DNA of 64,000 nucleotides from positions 37,056,337 to 37,120,336 of the forward strand of contig NC_069135.1 in NCBI RefSeq assembly GCF_026914265.1. The letters are read 5' to 3'. The translations under genes were made by a program, and so were the position numbers. Each line of letters starts with the position of its first letter. Position 1 is the stretch's first letter. The notes below the pieces were generated by a model. That model saw only the letters and a program-made list of their open reading frames with translations, was not told the DNA's origin and made no database searches. The stretch is from Mya arenaria. Its lineage: Eukaryota; Mollusca; Bivalvia; Myida; Myidae. Of the stretch, positions 28,903 to 40,559 are shown one piece after another.

Positions 28903-29045
28903 AGGTAAGCACAGTGGTTAGCGCACTCGCTTCTCACCTAGGCAACCGGTGTTCGATTCCCGGCCTGGGTGCATGCGAGTTTGATATGTGGTCACCAGGC
29001 CTGACAATCGGATTTTTTCCAGGAACTCTGGTTTTCCCTTAAGAA
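28903..29045 (+). repeat. tRNA-derived SINE
   Basis: A tRNA-like head with an A box (gtggttagcgcactcgc) and a B box (ggtgttcgattcccgg) is followed by a body with tgatatgtggtcaccaggcc and aactctggttttccctt. The body matches the SINE at 45108-45345 (tttgatttgtggtcaccaag, cttaggtttcccccc). No intact acceptor stem is seen, so it is not a tRNA gene. Confidence 0.85.
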
Positions 29046-29119
29046 ATAACTATGCACCTATGTATAATATGGTTTTGTAAAATATTACACTGAAAATCAA
29101 CTATTGATGATAACAATCA

Positions 29120-29125
29120 TTTATT
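29120..29125 (-). promoter_or_regulatory. Candidate polyadenylation signal of TRMT10C-like gene
   Basis: tttatt on the plus strand reads AATAAA on the minus strand, about 325 bases past the stop codon at 29449. Position-based call. Confidence 0.4.
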
Positions 29126-29221
29126 GTGCGTGCCAATGACAGTTATTCAATTGTAATCAATCATCACACCATAAATAGTATTTGATCTCCATGAGGGCTT
29201 TTCCATTTAAACATATAATCC

Positions 29222-29350
29222 CGGGGGGGGGGGAGGCACTTTTAAATTATGCCACTCCCCTACAGAAGCAAATTTACCCTTCTGGGGTCCAAATTAGCGG
29301 AAAAAGACACCCACCTATATACTATTTAAATAACTACCTTCCCCCCGGGG
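29222..29350. repeat. Small inverted repeat with g-run ends
   Basis: ataatcccgggggggggggag at the left and cttccccccgggggttatat at the right are inverted partners around about 110 bases. It looks like a small MITE downstream of the TRMT10C-like stop codon. Confidence 0.5.
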
Positions 29351-29448
29351 GTTATATGTTTTACTTGAATAGCCCCGATTTTCTTCAATAAGGAATCACA
29401 TACATAATTATGAAAGTTAGTCCCAACAGTTCCGGGGTTGGTCATTAT

Positions 29449-31442
29449 CTAGACCTCGATAGTAACAGTTTTTGATATCTCCTTGCTCTTCTTTCTCTGA
29501 AACATGCTGGGATGCAGATTGCCAAGCAACGCCTGCTCCCAGTTACCACAGAGATGGACATCATTTAACACCTTGAATACCTCCAGCAAGCTGAGGTTTT
29601 GGTGTTTATGACCCTCCCACCTGAAACATTCAACAACACAATTACTGTAAGTTTCAACAGTTTACCATGTAATCTTATTTTACTGTAACTATGTACATAG
29701 CAAGTTACAGTAACTGCTAAACTGATGGTGTAAGAATAGATACCCCTGTAAGGGTTTTAGCTAAAGTGTTATGGGAGGATGCTGCACCCTGACCTTTCTC
29801 AGAAGTACCCTTCTGCCCTCATTGTGACCAATTTTAACTGTAATTTAAAATGAAGAGCTCTTGGGTCATAACGATTGAAAAAAATAGTATGAATATAATT
29901 TTTTCATTGACTTGTCTTTTTTTATTCTTTTTGGTCCCAGAAACTTACATTTAAACTGAACATTTCCAGTTTATTTATGTGGAGTATATTTTTTCTTCTA
30001 AAAAATATCCACAAACAAAACTGTAAGGACCAGTCAAAGACTAACAGATAAACATGTATGCTACCACTAATTTGTCATTTTTAATAAAACTGTAGAAATA
30101 AATTGATAGTTGGACATACTCACTTTTTAAATCTGTTTGGAAATGAAGCACAACGGATTCCAAGCTCCTGAGCTTTGCCATATGACAAGCGTTCAATTTT
30201 GTTTCTACTAGATATTCCTCCAATAATAAAAGTTTCTTTGCCACTAAATCTTTTAAGTGGTGGACCATCAGGGCTTAGGTAGATTAGTTTGCTGTGAATT
30301 TTATAGAGATCCAAAATGGATGCTTCTTGAAAGTCAGCACGAATATCTGTTTCGAATTCACTGTCATCACTAAAACGCTCACGAAACTCCTGGTTTCTTT
30401 TAAAGCTTGTGAAATGTAAATGTAGAGGCTGAGGATGATGTAGGTTATATTCTGCACATTGCATAGATTCTAAATACACTTGATAGGCTTCATTTGGATT
30501 TAAATCATAACCCAAATCAAACACCACTGGTGGTCCATGTAAAAATCCTTGGAGACTTTTGACAATTCTATATTGTCCACTAGTTCTAAAAAGAGGTGGA
30601 TCCTGGTTCAAATTTAGTCTCATCTCTGTGTTTATAGTTTGTTTCTTCTTGAACTTTTGTTCCATTACATAGGCACTGTAGAGATATTTATGGCAATCAT
30701 TGATGTTGCCGCATTTAGTAAGCATATGGTGTAAATCCAGTGTAGATAACTCTTCGGGAACCTGGAAACAGCATGATTCATTTATATTTATAATAAACTC
30801 AAAGGTTTTATAATACATGGCTTAGTACTGATAAAATGTTTTTACAAATTTTGCAAAAGATACACAGAGAACTGATGGGTTTTAGAACAAATTATTAATT
30901 TAAGAAGGGAATGTCATATATATGAAGACACAGATAAGAAATACCCCTGTCATTCACTTCAATAAGCAGCAGGTAAAACCATACATTAGATGGCATTGCT
31001 GTTTTGACAGGTAAGAGATACTAAAATTCATGGTACATGGGTATCGGCCTAAACATTTGAATAATTAACATCTGACTATAAAATAATTATCTCTTAAAAT
31101 GTTAAAAATTTCACTAAAAAGTATTTTTCAGTAATAAGCAATTAACATTTTGTACAGAACTAATTCTTAAATAGTAGAATGGTTTTAACAGATCAGATAC
31201 ATGTAAAAGCAGTATACCAACTCTCCACTATGTAGCAGCTGACTATGTAGAACTTCAATGGTTTTCTTTCTCTCCAGCTGTTTGGCATCTAACCTTGACA
31301 CAAACTGTATGGCCTTTTGCATTCTCAGCAGATCCTCAGCGTTCAAGAGTTTGCCATCTACTAGATTTCTGACCAATGTAGCCACTGGAGTCCATCTGTT
31401 ACAACCTAGGGCAAAGCCCCGCAGACTTGTGTATCTTTGCAT
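29449..31442 (-). CDS. TRMT10C: TRMT10C-like mitochondrial tRNA m1R9 methyltransferase / RNase P subunit 1
   Basis: Three coding exons (31442-31218, 30761-30124, 29620-29449) join in phase to 344 aa. The first 28 residues are Arg-rich with no acidic residue (MQRYTSLRGFALGCNRW), as in mitochondrial presequences. A helical and basic linker follows. A SPOUT fold of the TRM10 family starts near 153 (PPVVFDLGYD), with LIYLSPDGPP at 234-243, FIIGGISSRNK at 253-263, YGKAQELGIR at about 269-278 and the C-terminal block NWEQALLGNLHPSMFQRKK. In animals the protein methylates position 9 of mitochondrial tRNAs and forms mt-RNase P with SDR5C1 and PRORP. The usual GGxVD aspartate is Ser260 here. A 5' UTR exon is inferred because the acceptor lies only 6 bases upstream of the ATG. 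Human TRMT10C is longer (about 400 aa); TRMT10A/B are alternatives, but the presequence and the block spacing favour C. Confidence 0.85.
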
Positions 31443-31546
31443 AGTGTTCTGTAAAAAAAAAATATAATTGTTTTAATCTAGCAAATGACTTGGTAGTAAT
31501 TAATCAATGTTATGATTGCTAATTATTGAAGGATTGATCACATTTT

Positions 31547-31562
31547 TTGGGGGGGGGGGGGG
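31547..31562. repeat. Poly-G tract
   Basis: A run of about 14-16 G in the spacer upstream of the first TRMT10C-like coding exon. Length in an assembly is uncertain for such a tract. Confidence 0.8.
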
Positions 31563-32202
31563 TTCAAGCTGTATGAACGCAGTAGGGCATGCAAGCCAAT
31601 TACATGAAGCACTAAAGAGCTTCCTGGTCATTTGCTTGCTCGCCCAACTTATCATTACATTTAAAATAATCATTCATTATGATTAAAAATTAGCAGTATC
31701 TTCTGCAATTAAGTATTTGTTCTGAATGAAATGTTGTCATTTATCATTGGTTAAATGATGTTGCACAAAATCCAATGCGAGCGCTACATGAACATTGAAA
31801 TAAACAATGATGTCATAACTCCATATAAATGTCAGGTTTTCTCTATCTAAGACTCTAGGTGAATGTAAACATAATGTTTTGTGAACGACTCCCTTAATGA
31901 GTAAACATAATGAATGTCCAAATGATAAAAAAGTTAGTTCTGGCTTCCATAACTTTAATGTTGATATTTATTTTTTGATGTTTACAACACATCCAAGAAG
32001 GTAATATATAGCGTGTTCGCTGAAGTTCTTTAGCTATAAAAAAGTTTGCCTAACGCATTATTATGGTTGTCGTTAGCCGAAGTACAGAAAAAAACAGATG
32101 AGGTTTGTTGTTTAATTTTAAACAAATCACGACTATTGCCTCATTCCTCAATGTCGATGAAAATAGCCTTAATTGGATTTTAGAAAAGAATAGAAATGAT
32201 AC

Positions 32203-32245
32203 CTTTGATGTTTTTCGAAACTCGACGCAGCGCACTTAATTTAAG
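32203..32245 (-). other. Possible 5' UTR exon of TRMT10C-like gene
   Basis: On the minus strand, ...acatcaaag is followed by the donor GTATCATT at 32202. The next acceptor downstream is the one just before the coding ATG (31449-31451, ttttttacag). The upstream limit is not visible. Inference from splice-site-like sequence. Confidence 0.3.
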
Positions 32246-32725
32246 ATGTCATGACTTTCAAACAAATAATACATGTTTCACTATTAACTACAAATTATAG
32301 GTTTTAATATAAGGGACGTAACTTGTGCGTGTATCCTTCATTTGGGTTACATTATACTAATTCATGTGCTACCGTACACCACGTAACGAAGAAAGTAAAC
32401 AAATGGACAGTATTCTTACACAAGGTAATTGTCAAATTTGTTGAATACTGTTTGTACACAAAAGCGAACATTCGATACGAGTGACATGAAAAATCACGTG
32501 TTACACCTGCAGAGTATGATTCGCAGTGTAGTTATTCGAGAAAACTGAAAAGGGCAGTTGAGTTTGAAGGTCTTTAAAAGCAGCATTACTTCATGACATA
32601 AGAACGACACTTGATTAAATTATAATTATTTAAATCAACCGGGATTTTGGCGTAACTTTGAATCTCCACCCTCCATCAGAACCGACATAAGAACGGTTTA
32701 AATGGTGGTGATGATGGTGGTTATG
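32246..32725. other. Upstream region of TRMT10C-like gene
   Basis: Likely contains the minus-strand promoter. No TATA box or repeat was recognised. Confidence 0.3.
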
Positions 32726-32739
32726 TGTGTGTGTGTGTG

Positions 32740-32784
<45 letters not shown>

Positions 32785-32793
32785 GGGGGGGGT
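32722..32793. repeat. (GT)n microsatellite plus poly-G
   Basis: A run of about 30 GT units with one GC interruption (32722-32778), followed by cggggggggggg. Short histidine- or threonine-rich open frames across it are artefacts. Confidence 0.95.
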
Positions 32794-33449
32794 ATCGATA
32801 TCGAGATGTCCTCGCGTTACGGTATATATGCACCTGTAGTGTACATAATACGTGTTATGTAAATTATTTTGCTTCCATTAAATGATATATCAATGTCCGA
32901 TTGGAACGTTTGAAGGACATTCTTTTAATAACCATACCCCGATCATTGTTTTATGGAAGAAGGAGTGTGTGTAGTTACTAAGTTTTTCACTTGCATGGGC
33001 GCAACCTGACCAAATTATATGTACACGCTCGTTCTGCAAGAGGGCGCGGAGGCAAGTACTGGAGAAAATGTTACCTCTTAAACATCCGTAGAAGCGATCT
33101 CCGGCATATATCAGGCTATAAAGCTCATATTCTCAAATAACGTGCAGGACCTACACCAATAGGTTGTTATTAAACATTTGATTAACAATAAGTATCTTCA
33201 AATATGTATTGTGTTTTTTTGGTTTAACTGTTGTTGGGTAATTTCTGAGTCAGTGCGGCTTTTTTGAAAGGAATATCAAAGTCACGCAATTTATTACAGA
33301 GTAGTGCAATGTTTTGTTAAAAACGTGTTTTTTGTATATTTTATTTCAAAACAAAAATGTGTTCATGCCTAAAAAGGTAACGAAACATCATGTGCTGTAT
33401 TTAGATTTAGTGTGGGGTGCATGTAGCTTACAACTAAACGCTCTTATAA

Positions 33450-33718
33450 AATGTGACGCACTCTGTGATTTTGGGTCCAAATGAGGTAACCTCGTTTTCA
33501 AAATTGACGTCACGCAATTAACTTTTTTTTCCAATAAAAAATAATCTTAAAGCATTTTCTGTCTTTTGCTGAAGTGTCAGGTAAGATATGCATGATATTC
33601 TTAAAAAAAAATAATAATAATTTGGGTCGGGAAAAGAATAAGTTTTGTGAATATGAAAATAACTCACTTTCGCCTAGGTACCTCATTTGGGCCCAAAATC
33701 TCATGTTGTGTCACAAAT
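33450..33718. repeat. TIR element (tgtgacgca ... ttttgggyccaaatgaggta)
   Basis: gattttgggtccaaatgagg on the left and cctcatttgggcccaaaatc on the right are inverted, with outer tgtgacgca and tgtgtcaca words. Length about 270 bp. No coding capacity; classed as a MITE. Confidence 0.8.
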
Positions 33719-33719
33719 G

Positions 33720-34690
33720 TAAAAATCAATGTCAAAAACACATCATTATAAGATAAGTATTTACAATAACTATTCATACCACTTTTATTTGCTTGTAAGA
33801 ATTTCCTTCTTTATCTATATGTTCAGCAATTGGTCAGCCGTATCCTTCTATACCTCCATCTTCAGCTAATTTGTCAGCACCTTAGTAAGTCCCGAAACGA
33901 CGTTTTTAGTAAAGCTCAAGATTTTTTTAGACCAGAAAAATAAATGAGTCCTATAGATTTGAAGTTCATACTCGCAAGTACCAGATTTCAATGAAAATCA
34001 GTATTTGAAATATACCTGGAATAATGTTTGTTTTACAAAATAAGTTCATGGAAGAGTATGTAATATCTTGCGTATATTGACAGTAAAACACGAGTATAAA
34101 ACATAGATATGAAAGGGGAAACTCCTATAAACTGGAAAACTCCTCGCAGTTCTGGGTTTGACCTCAGTGGAACTATAAATTGCATAATAGTTCTATAAAT
34201 AAGATACTAAAGGAGAGGGAATTCAGATATACGATACAGAATTGATTCAGTGAAGATTTTTTTACTTCTGATTAAACTGCTCTTGCGGTGAAATTAGCTA
34301 AATGGTCTTCATATACCCAGAAGGATTGAATGTTAAATGGAAGATCTTTTATCATTAACCATTAATATTCTCAGCGAAAAATTCATGCGACAACGTGTTC
34401 CCTTATGATTTTTCAGGCACTTTAAATATTCATCCATGCTGGTATTTATTTTGTGAAAGTACTTTTTATTTTGAACAACTGCATGTTTATTAAAGATTAT
34501 TCATTGGTCATTCACTTTAAGATATTGCCGTTAGGAATGGGAAAGGGTCTACAGGCAAAAGTCACAAAATGTACGTGTTTTTCAAATTTACGGTGAAATT
34601 GCATAACTTGTTTTGTTCGCATAATTGGTTCTTTTTTATAATGAACATTTTGAATTCGGCACAAGTCGGTTTAATTGTGTACGTTCAAAT
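33720..34690. other. Intergenic, nothing recognised
   Basis: AT-rich sequence without convincing open frames or repeats, leading to the Tc1/mariner scrap. Confidence 0.35.
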
Positions 34691-34699
34691 AATTGTAAC

Positions 34700-34960
34700 C
34701 CGTGATTTATCCGACGACGTCCTGTTACATGCTATCGGAAGTGGGATGGAACGTTGAAAGCATTGCAAGGCGCTTCAACGTTAACCGTGCAGCGATTTAT
34801 CGCTTATTGCAATGGTTTCAAGCGACAGGGACCGTTCGTGATATGCCGCGGTCATGGCGACTCAGAGGCACTTCCGGCCAAGAAGACCGATACCTTAAAG
34901 TAAACGTCGCTAGAAACAGGTCACGCACCACGCCTCTCAAGCGCTCGTTTCCGAAACTCT
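34700..34960 (+). pseudogene. Tc1/mariner transposase N-terminal fragment
   Basis: The plus-strand frame starting near 34735 reads WNVESIARRFNVNRAAIYRL and then FQATGTVRDMPRSWRLRG and GQEDRYLKVNVARNRSRT. This is the paired helix-turn-helix and linker of a Tc1-like transposase (usual form: GSVRDRPRSGRPRVTT, RQDRYI). Catalytic DDE parts are absent; after about 34950 the sequence no longer matches. It is a truncated, dead plain DNA-transposon remnant. Confidence 0.8.
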
Positions 34961-35055
34961 TTTTTTATTTGACTATTTTCACAATGACCGATGAGGTTTT
35001 TAGTTGACCAATGAACATCATAATTTATTCAGTTCATTTCTATGAAGTTCGCAGG

Positions 35056-35392
35056 CATTCGGAGCTCCTCGGCCATTTTTATCGAAAACAACCTCGGATG
35101 TATGCCGGTACATCAGTTGAAGTTGTTCGTATTTTTTTTAATTATATCATTAATTAAACGTAGTGTTTTGGAGTTGTTTTTATTGATCTAAGTTTAAATT
35201 GATTGCAAGTGAAGTGTATTATTGCAAACATAATTAAGATTCCCAAGAGTAAAGTCATAAAGTTTAACTGCTAAATAAAATCACTACGCGATCTACTTGC
35301 AGCGGACTTAAACGTACCACTTTTTGAGTATGTAAACCGTCCAAATACATCCGAGGTTGTTTTCGATAAAAATGGCCGAGGAGTTCCGAATG
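35056..35392. mobile_element. Family D MITE with 9-bp target duplication (Mutator-type)
   Basis: 337 bp bounded by inverted repeats of about 45 bp (cattcggagctcctcggcca ... tggccgaggagttccgaatg) that continue through atcgaaaacaacctcggatg. It is flanked by gttcgcagg (35047-35055) and gtacgcagg (35393-35401), a 9-bp duplication with one mismatch. Long TIRs with 9-bp duplications suggest a non-autonomous Mutator-like element. Confidence 0.85.
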
Positions 35393-35401
35393 GTACGCAG
35401 G

Positions 35402-35913
35402 AAGTCAGGATAATTTTAGACGGCCGAAACGTACTAGAGTAATGGGGGTTGATGAAAAAGGCCTCTATAAGAAATACTTAGAACAAAAACGGCATCTAAA
35501 TGCAATTTGTAAAGAAGACTTGAAAACTAAAACTATATTTTATTGAAGGTAAGTATACATGTTCATTCGAAGGCAAGAAATACGTTCGTCATAAACGTTA
35601 ACAATCACCCAGGTCAAGAACAATAACAACACAATGTAACAAATATAAAACACAATTCTGATTAAATATAAAGTCAGTTATTGGTACTCGCATTCGCCAA
35701 CATATTTCTTGGTAGGTCAGTTTGTTATTTGGTAAAATTACCGAACCAGCATAGATATGAGTTAGTTTACCATGAACACAGATACATAACTGATAAATAT
35801 AAAATTTGTGAACCAGCCACTTAATCTCGGAAAATAATCATTAACTGTTGTATAAATACATTAAGTGTTTTGTATTCGAACAAAGACGTCATCACTCCAG
35901 TGATCAAAGTATA
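35402..35913. other. Spacer downstream of the membrane-protein gene
   Basis: AT-rich. No gene or repeat was recognised. Confidence 0.35.
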
Positions 35914-35919
35914 TTTATT
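35914..35919 (-). promoter_or_regulatory. Candidate polyadenylation signal of the membrane-protein gene
   Basis: AATAAA on the minus strand, about 175 bases past the stop codon at 36093-36095. Position-based. Confidence 0.4.
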
Positions 35920-36092
35920 TACAACTTCACAGAAAGCTATCTGCAAGTATATGGTAATAAATTCGTTATCTGTTTTCCAATGGTCCTTTAAATTGGATAT
36001 TTTCAATCAGGTATAAACAATGTCAACATAAGTTGTTTGCATTATTGAAACTGGCATCTGTGAACGACCGGTTATTTATACTTTGAAACCGT

Positions 36093-39000
36093 CTAAGCAT
36101 TAGTGATAACATCCTTGGCTTTCTCATACACGTCGTCATCAACCTCCACGTTGATCTCAGCAACGTCACGGTCCTTGCGGCCATCCAGATCTCCTAGCAT
36201 CCCGTACTCGGGGTTGGAGTAGCTGGGCGGCGGAAGCTCCTTCACTTCCGGTACACGCAGGTCCTGTGTGCTTACGTACTGCGGAGGCATCTCATCCGGG
36301 TTTCCGTTGAGGCTGTAAGGTGGAAGCTTCACGTCCACGGGAAGTGCATATATATTGTTGAAGTATCCAGTCTTGCCCGAAAGTGGCTGTGGGGGTGAAG
36401 CGGAAGCGGCAGCCGGCGCACTTTTCCTGCAGCAGCAATAGACGACGGCGGCCAACAAGGCCAGTAGTGCGAGTGCTCCGACAGCGGCTCCAACTAGTGA
36501 AAAATACAACAAACGGTCATGAAAGTAAAAGCATCAAACCAACACATTTTCCCACATTATCAAAACATCGATATAAATTATTGACTATATTCACGGGCTG
36601 ATACAGAATTTGACGTTAGAGGGGGCGTAACTCAGGGGCGCAACCTTTTGACCTTGCGCCCTTCCCTTAGAACCGTTAGTATATGGTATAAAATATTTCA
36701 TGGGGGGTCTGGGGTTACTCCCTCAAGAAAATTTTAACACTTTGTAGTCGGAAATGGCGCATTATTAGTGTATTTTATTACGTTTTTTCTTCTCCCATAT
36801 TGATGTCAAAAACAAACTTGGAACGTTTTAGAGTAGGCGCGCGCCGGGCGCGGCCCCTTCTAGATCCGCTTGTGAAAAGGAATTAAAGACAAAACAAATC
36901 GCATGTACATATTGTAGTTTACCTATGACACCAGTCTTCACAACTACTTCCCCTCTTTGCTCCTTGAGTCCTTGTGGGAGATCCGCAATTGGGGTTTCTG
37001 TGGAGAAATATGTAAAAGAGGTGTTAAAAACCTATTAAACGTTTGCTTCACTCGTATTTAAAATCAACATATACACATGTATAACAATCATAAATTTAAG
37101 TGATTAACTTTTAACTGCTTACTAATTAATGTATTTATGAAAAATATTTATAACTGACAAAAGGATTGTAACCTTGTGTTTAATATTAAATGATTGGTAA
37201 ATGCTAAAAGATTTTTCTATGATCTACTATCGTCTCATAAGGTTGAAATACCGTGTTTTCAGCACCTTTCTTTCAAATTAAACACGGCATTTCATAAGAA
37301 CGATTGTTTTGAACATGTATTCATCCTTTTTGGTTTATTAAAACCATTGTGGTTAATCTAGTTTGGGAGTAAGAGTGCATCTTTAACCTTTGGACGACAC
37401 CGAGATAGTGAAGAAGCACTCCGCTCTGTTTCCGTCGTAGTCCACAATGCCATAATGCATGGGGTGGTTGCCTATGGGGTAGTAGTCTCGATGGGCGTTA
37501 GACCGCTCGTGGGCCACACCCACATTGTCCCAAAAGCTCGGCTTCTGCCAGCGGGGTGTCTCCCCTTCGAAAATGAACACGTCATTCGGACAGGAGAGGA
37601 ACTTCGGTGGATGACGATCTGCGAAAGAAAATCGTTCGTTGTAATTGAACCTAATAATTATATGCTTGTTTAGTCGAGACCCGTTGGCTCGAACTCACAG
37701 GAACCGGCGAAAATACCTCGAACCTCGCAATAATTCGAGCCAACCGGGAATGTCTACTTTCAGTATAAAGAAATCGGTCCTTTATACACAGTTCGAGCCA
37801 ACGAGGAATTCGAGCCAAACGAGCTCGAGCCAACGAGGTTCGAGTGTATACTCATGTATTTGTCCGATTTGTTTTCAGTTACGTTAACTATAACCAGCTA
37901 GGATAGAGTAATAATACCTTTAACACTAAACCGAGCTTCAGACACCGATATATCACTCATGAGGTAATGTATTTCATAACAAAAATAAAATAAAGTAATA
38001 CAATACAACACGATTTACGTTCCGTTATGAACAATGCCCAGGACAAAATATGGTTTGGTTAGTGTATCATCTTTTTCAAAAACAGGTAGGGTAGGTAGTC
38101 CTTCTATAATTTATTAGGCTTCATATGAGATCATATTTGTCATTATCGGAAAATGGTGTTGAACTATTCTTCTGAATAAAGGTTTAAAGAGGCCACAGCA
38201 TAAAACATAGACCATTTACGCGCCAATGCGGTAATTGTGCTTCTATGACTGCGTACCAGTTACGATGACCTGGAATTTACACGAGGCCACCAAGCCCGAG
38301 ACGCGGTCGCGGGTGCTGGCCGTCACCGTCGTCTGGCCGCCCCAGCAGTGGCAGTGCTGCAACTTGGTCTCCGAGTAGTAAACCTTTATGTACAGCAATA
38401 GATGTCATTTTAATAAAATTAATGCAAAAAATAAAATAAAAACTGGGCTTATAAACGAGTCCCGCCATGAACTTGTTAGCGCTACATCAATGACAAATAA
38501 TTATTTACGATGTTTATGTTTTAGAATGTTATGAACGCAGTTCTGAACTTCCATCATCCGTGACGGCCTATTACCACCAAGCAAAAATAGCCGGAAGTAC
38601 ATATCTACCAACCGGAAGCTTGTTTCCCTGAGCGTCCTTTGCACATACATCCGTGTTAACATCGGTGAGGTCGGCGTAGTCGGTCTTGCAGGAGACGTTG
38701 ACCTCGACAGGACGCACCGGGCAACGGATTGTCGGAGGTGGGCGTTCATCTGGAAAGGACAAGAAAGTGCAAGGCATTGGGACCTCCTAGCCCATTTTCC
38801 ATCGAAAACATCATCGGATGTGCATGTATGCCGGTACATCAGTATAGAAGTAGTTCGTATTTTTTTAAATAATAACATTAATTTATTGTAGTTTTTAACG
38901 GGTATTTCGTATATCTAAGTTTAAAGCTGCACTCTCACAGATTGAACGTTTTGACAACTTTTTTATTTTTATATAATACATGAAAACCATAAAACTGCTG

Positions 39001-40525
39001 ACAAAAAATAGATCGCAGATTTTTTTTTAATTTAAAATAAAAAAACTGATGTTTTATGCATATTTCTAAACCGTTAGCAACGGTTTAAGCCATAAAACAT
39101 TAATTTTCAAACGGAAATATGAAAATCTGCGATCTGATCTTTTGTCTGCAGTCTTATATTACTGGTTTGCAGATATTTACGCAAAAATTTGCTCATTCCA
39201 TAACAACAAATAAAAAAGTTGTCAAAACGGTAATTCTGTGAGAGGGTAGCTTTAAACTGGTTGTCAATGAAGTGAAATAGTGCATAAATAATTCAGAATT
39301 CAAAGAGAAAAGTCATTAAATTTAACTGCTAAATTGAAATTATTACGCGATCTACTTGCAGCGTAGTCAAATGTAAAGATTACTGACATTGCAAACCGAG
39401 GTTGTTTTCGATGAAAATGACCGAGACAATCCGAATGAAGTGCAAGGAAGGTTAAAGTGTAGGGCGGTCTACTTAAGAAGTGGTTTATCTTTCAATGATA
39501 TAAATACAAGAACGCAAATCAGGAAGTTTTGCATCTGTATCATATATCTTTACTATAGTGACACTCGTATTTGAATTTAATACCTACACATGTATAACAG
39601 ACATAAATTATAAGTGATACACCTTTGACTACTTACTAAATAGCATTTATATAAAAAATAAATAACTGATAACATGATTGTAACCATGTAAGTAATAGCT
39701 CAAAACGCACAAATATTAAATGACTTGTGGGTCCAAAAAAATACAGTAAACAGCTCTCGTCTAATTATGTCCAAATACCGTGTTTTCTGCACCTTTCTTT
39801 CAAAAAACCAAACTATTTATTCATCTTTTTCGGCAAATTAAGACATTTGAATTAATTGTTGTACATCGTATTTGTGAGTAAGAGTGTATCTTTAAACATA
39901 TAGGTTGATGACCGGTACATGCTGGTAGTTCACATTTGGTAGGCTTTTGGTTGACACATTCGGAACTCCTTGGCCATTTTCCATCCAAAACAACCTCAGA
40001 TAAATGCCGGTACATTAGTAGAAGTAGTTCGTAAAAAAATAAATACTAGATTAATTAATTGTATTTTTTTAACGTGCATTGTATATTACTAAGTCTTCAT
40101 TGATTGCCTTTGTGTATATTTTTGCATAAATGACTATGATTCCAACTAGCAGAGTCATTAATTTTAACTGCTAAATTGAAATTACTACGCGTTCTATTTG
40201 CAGCGTAGTTAAATGTTAAGATTTCTGACATTGTTACACCCCATATACATCCGAGGCTTTTCAATGCGAACTGGCCGGGGAGTTCCTTATGTTGTTTGAG
40301 CCTTACCTGGACATGAAGGGCAGCAGTCCCCAGGTTTGACGAACCAGCCGGTGCATTTGGGAGGAGCGCAGGACAAGGCCATACACGGCATCATACCACC
40401 CTCAATACATTCACAAGTCTGAAATAGGAAATAATTGTCGAAATTACAATCAAAACTCTCACTTATATCTCGATTTTCCGGTTATGTCGAACCTTTTTCC
40501 CGATCCCGATTATTTCCCTTTGTTT

Positions 40526-40559
<34 letters not shown>

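Noticed and set aside
28903-28975. tRNA gene on the plus strand
   Set aside because: Same reasoning: a tRNA-like head fused to a repeated body that is also found at 45108.
32630-32833. His/Thr-rich 67-codon frame
   Set aside because: It is the translation of the (GT)n microsatellite.
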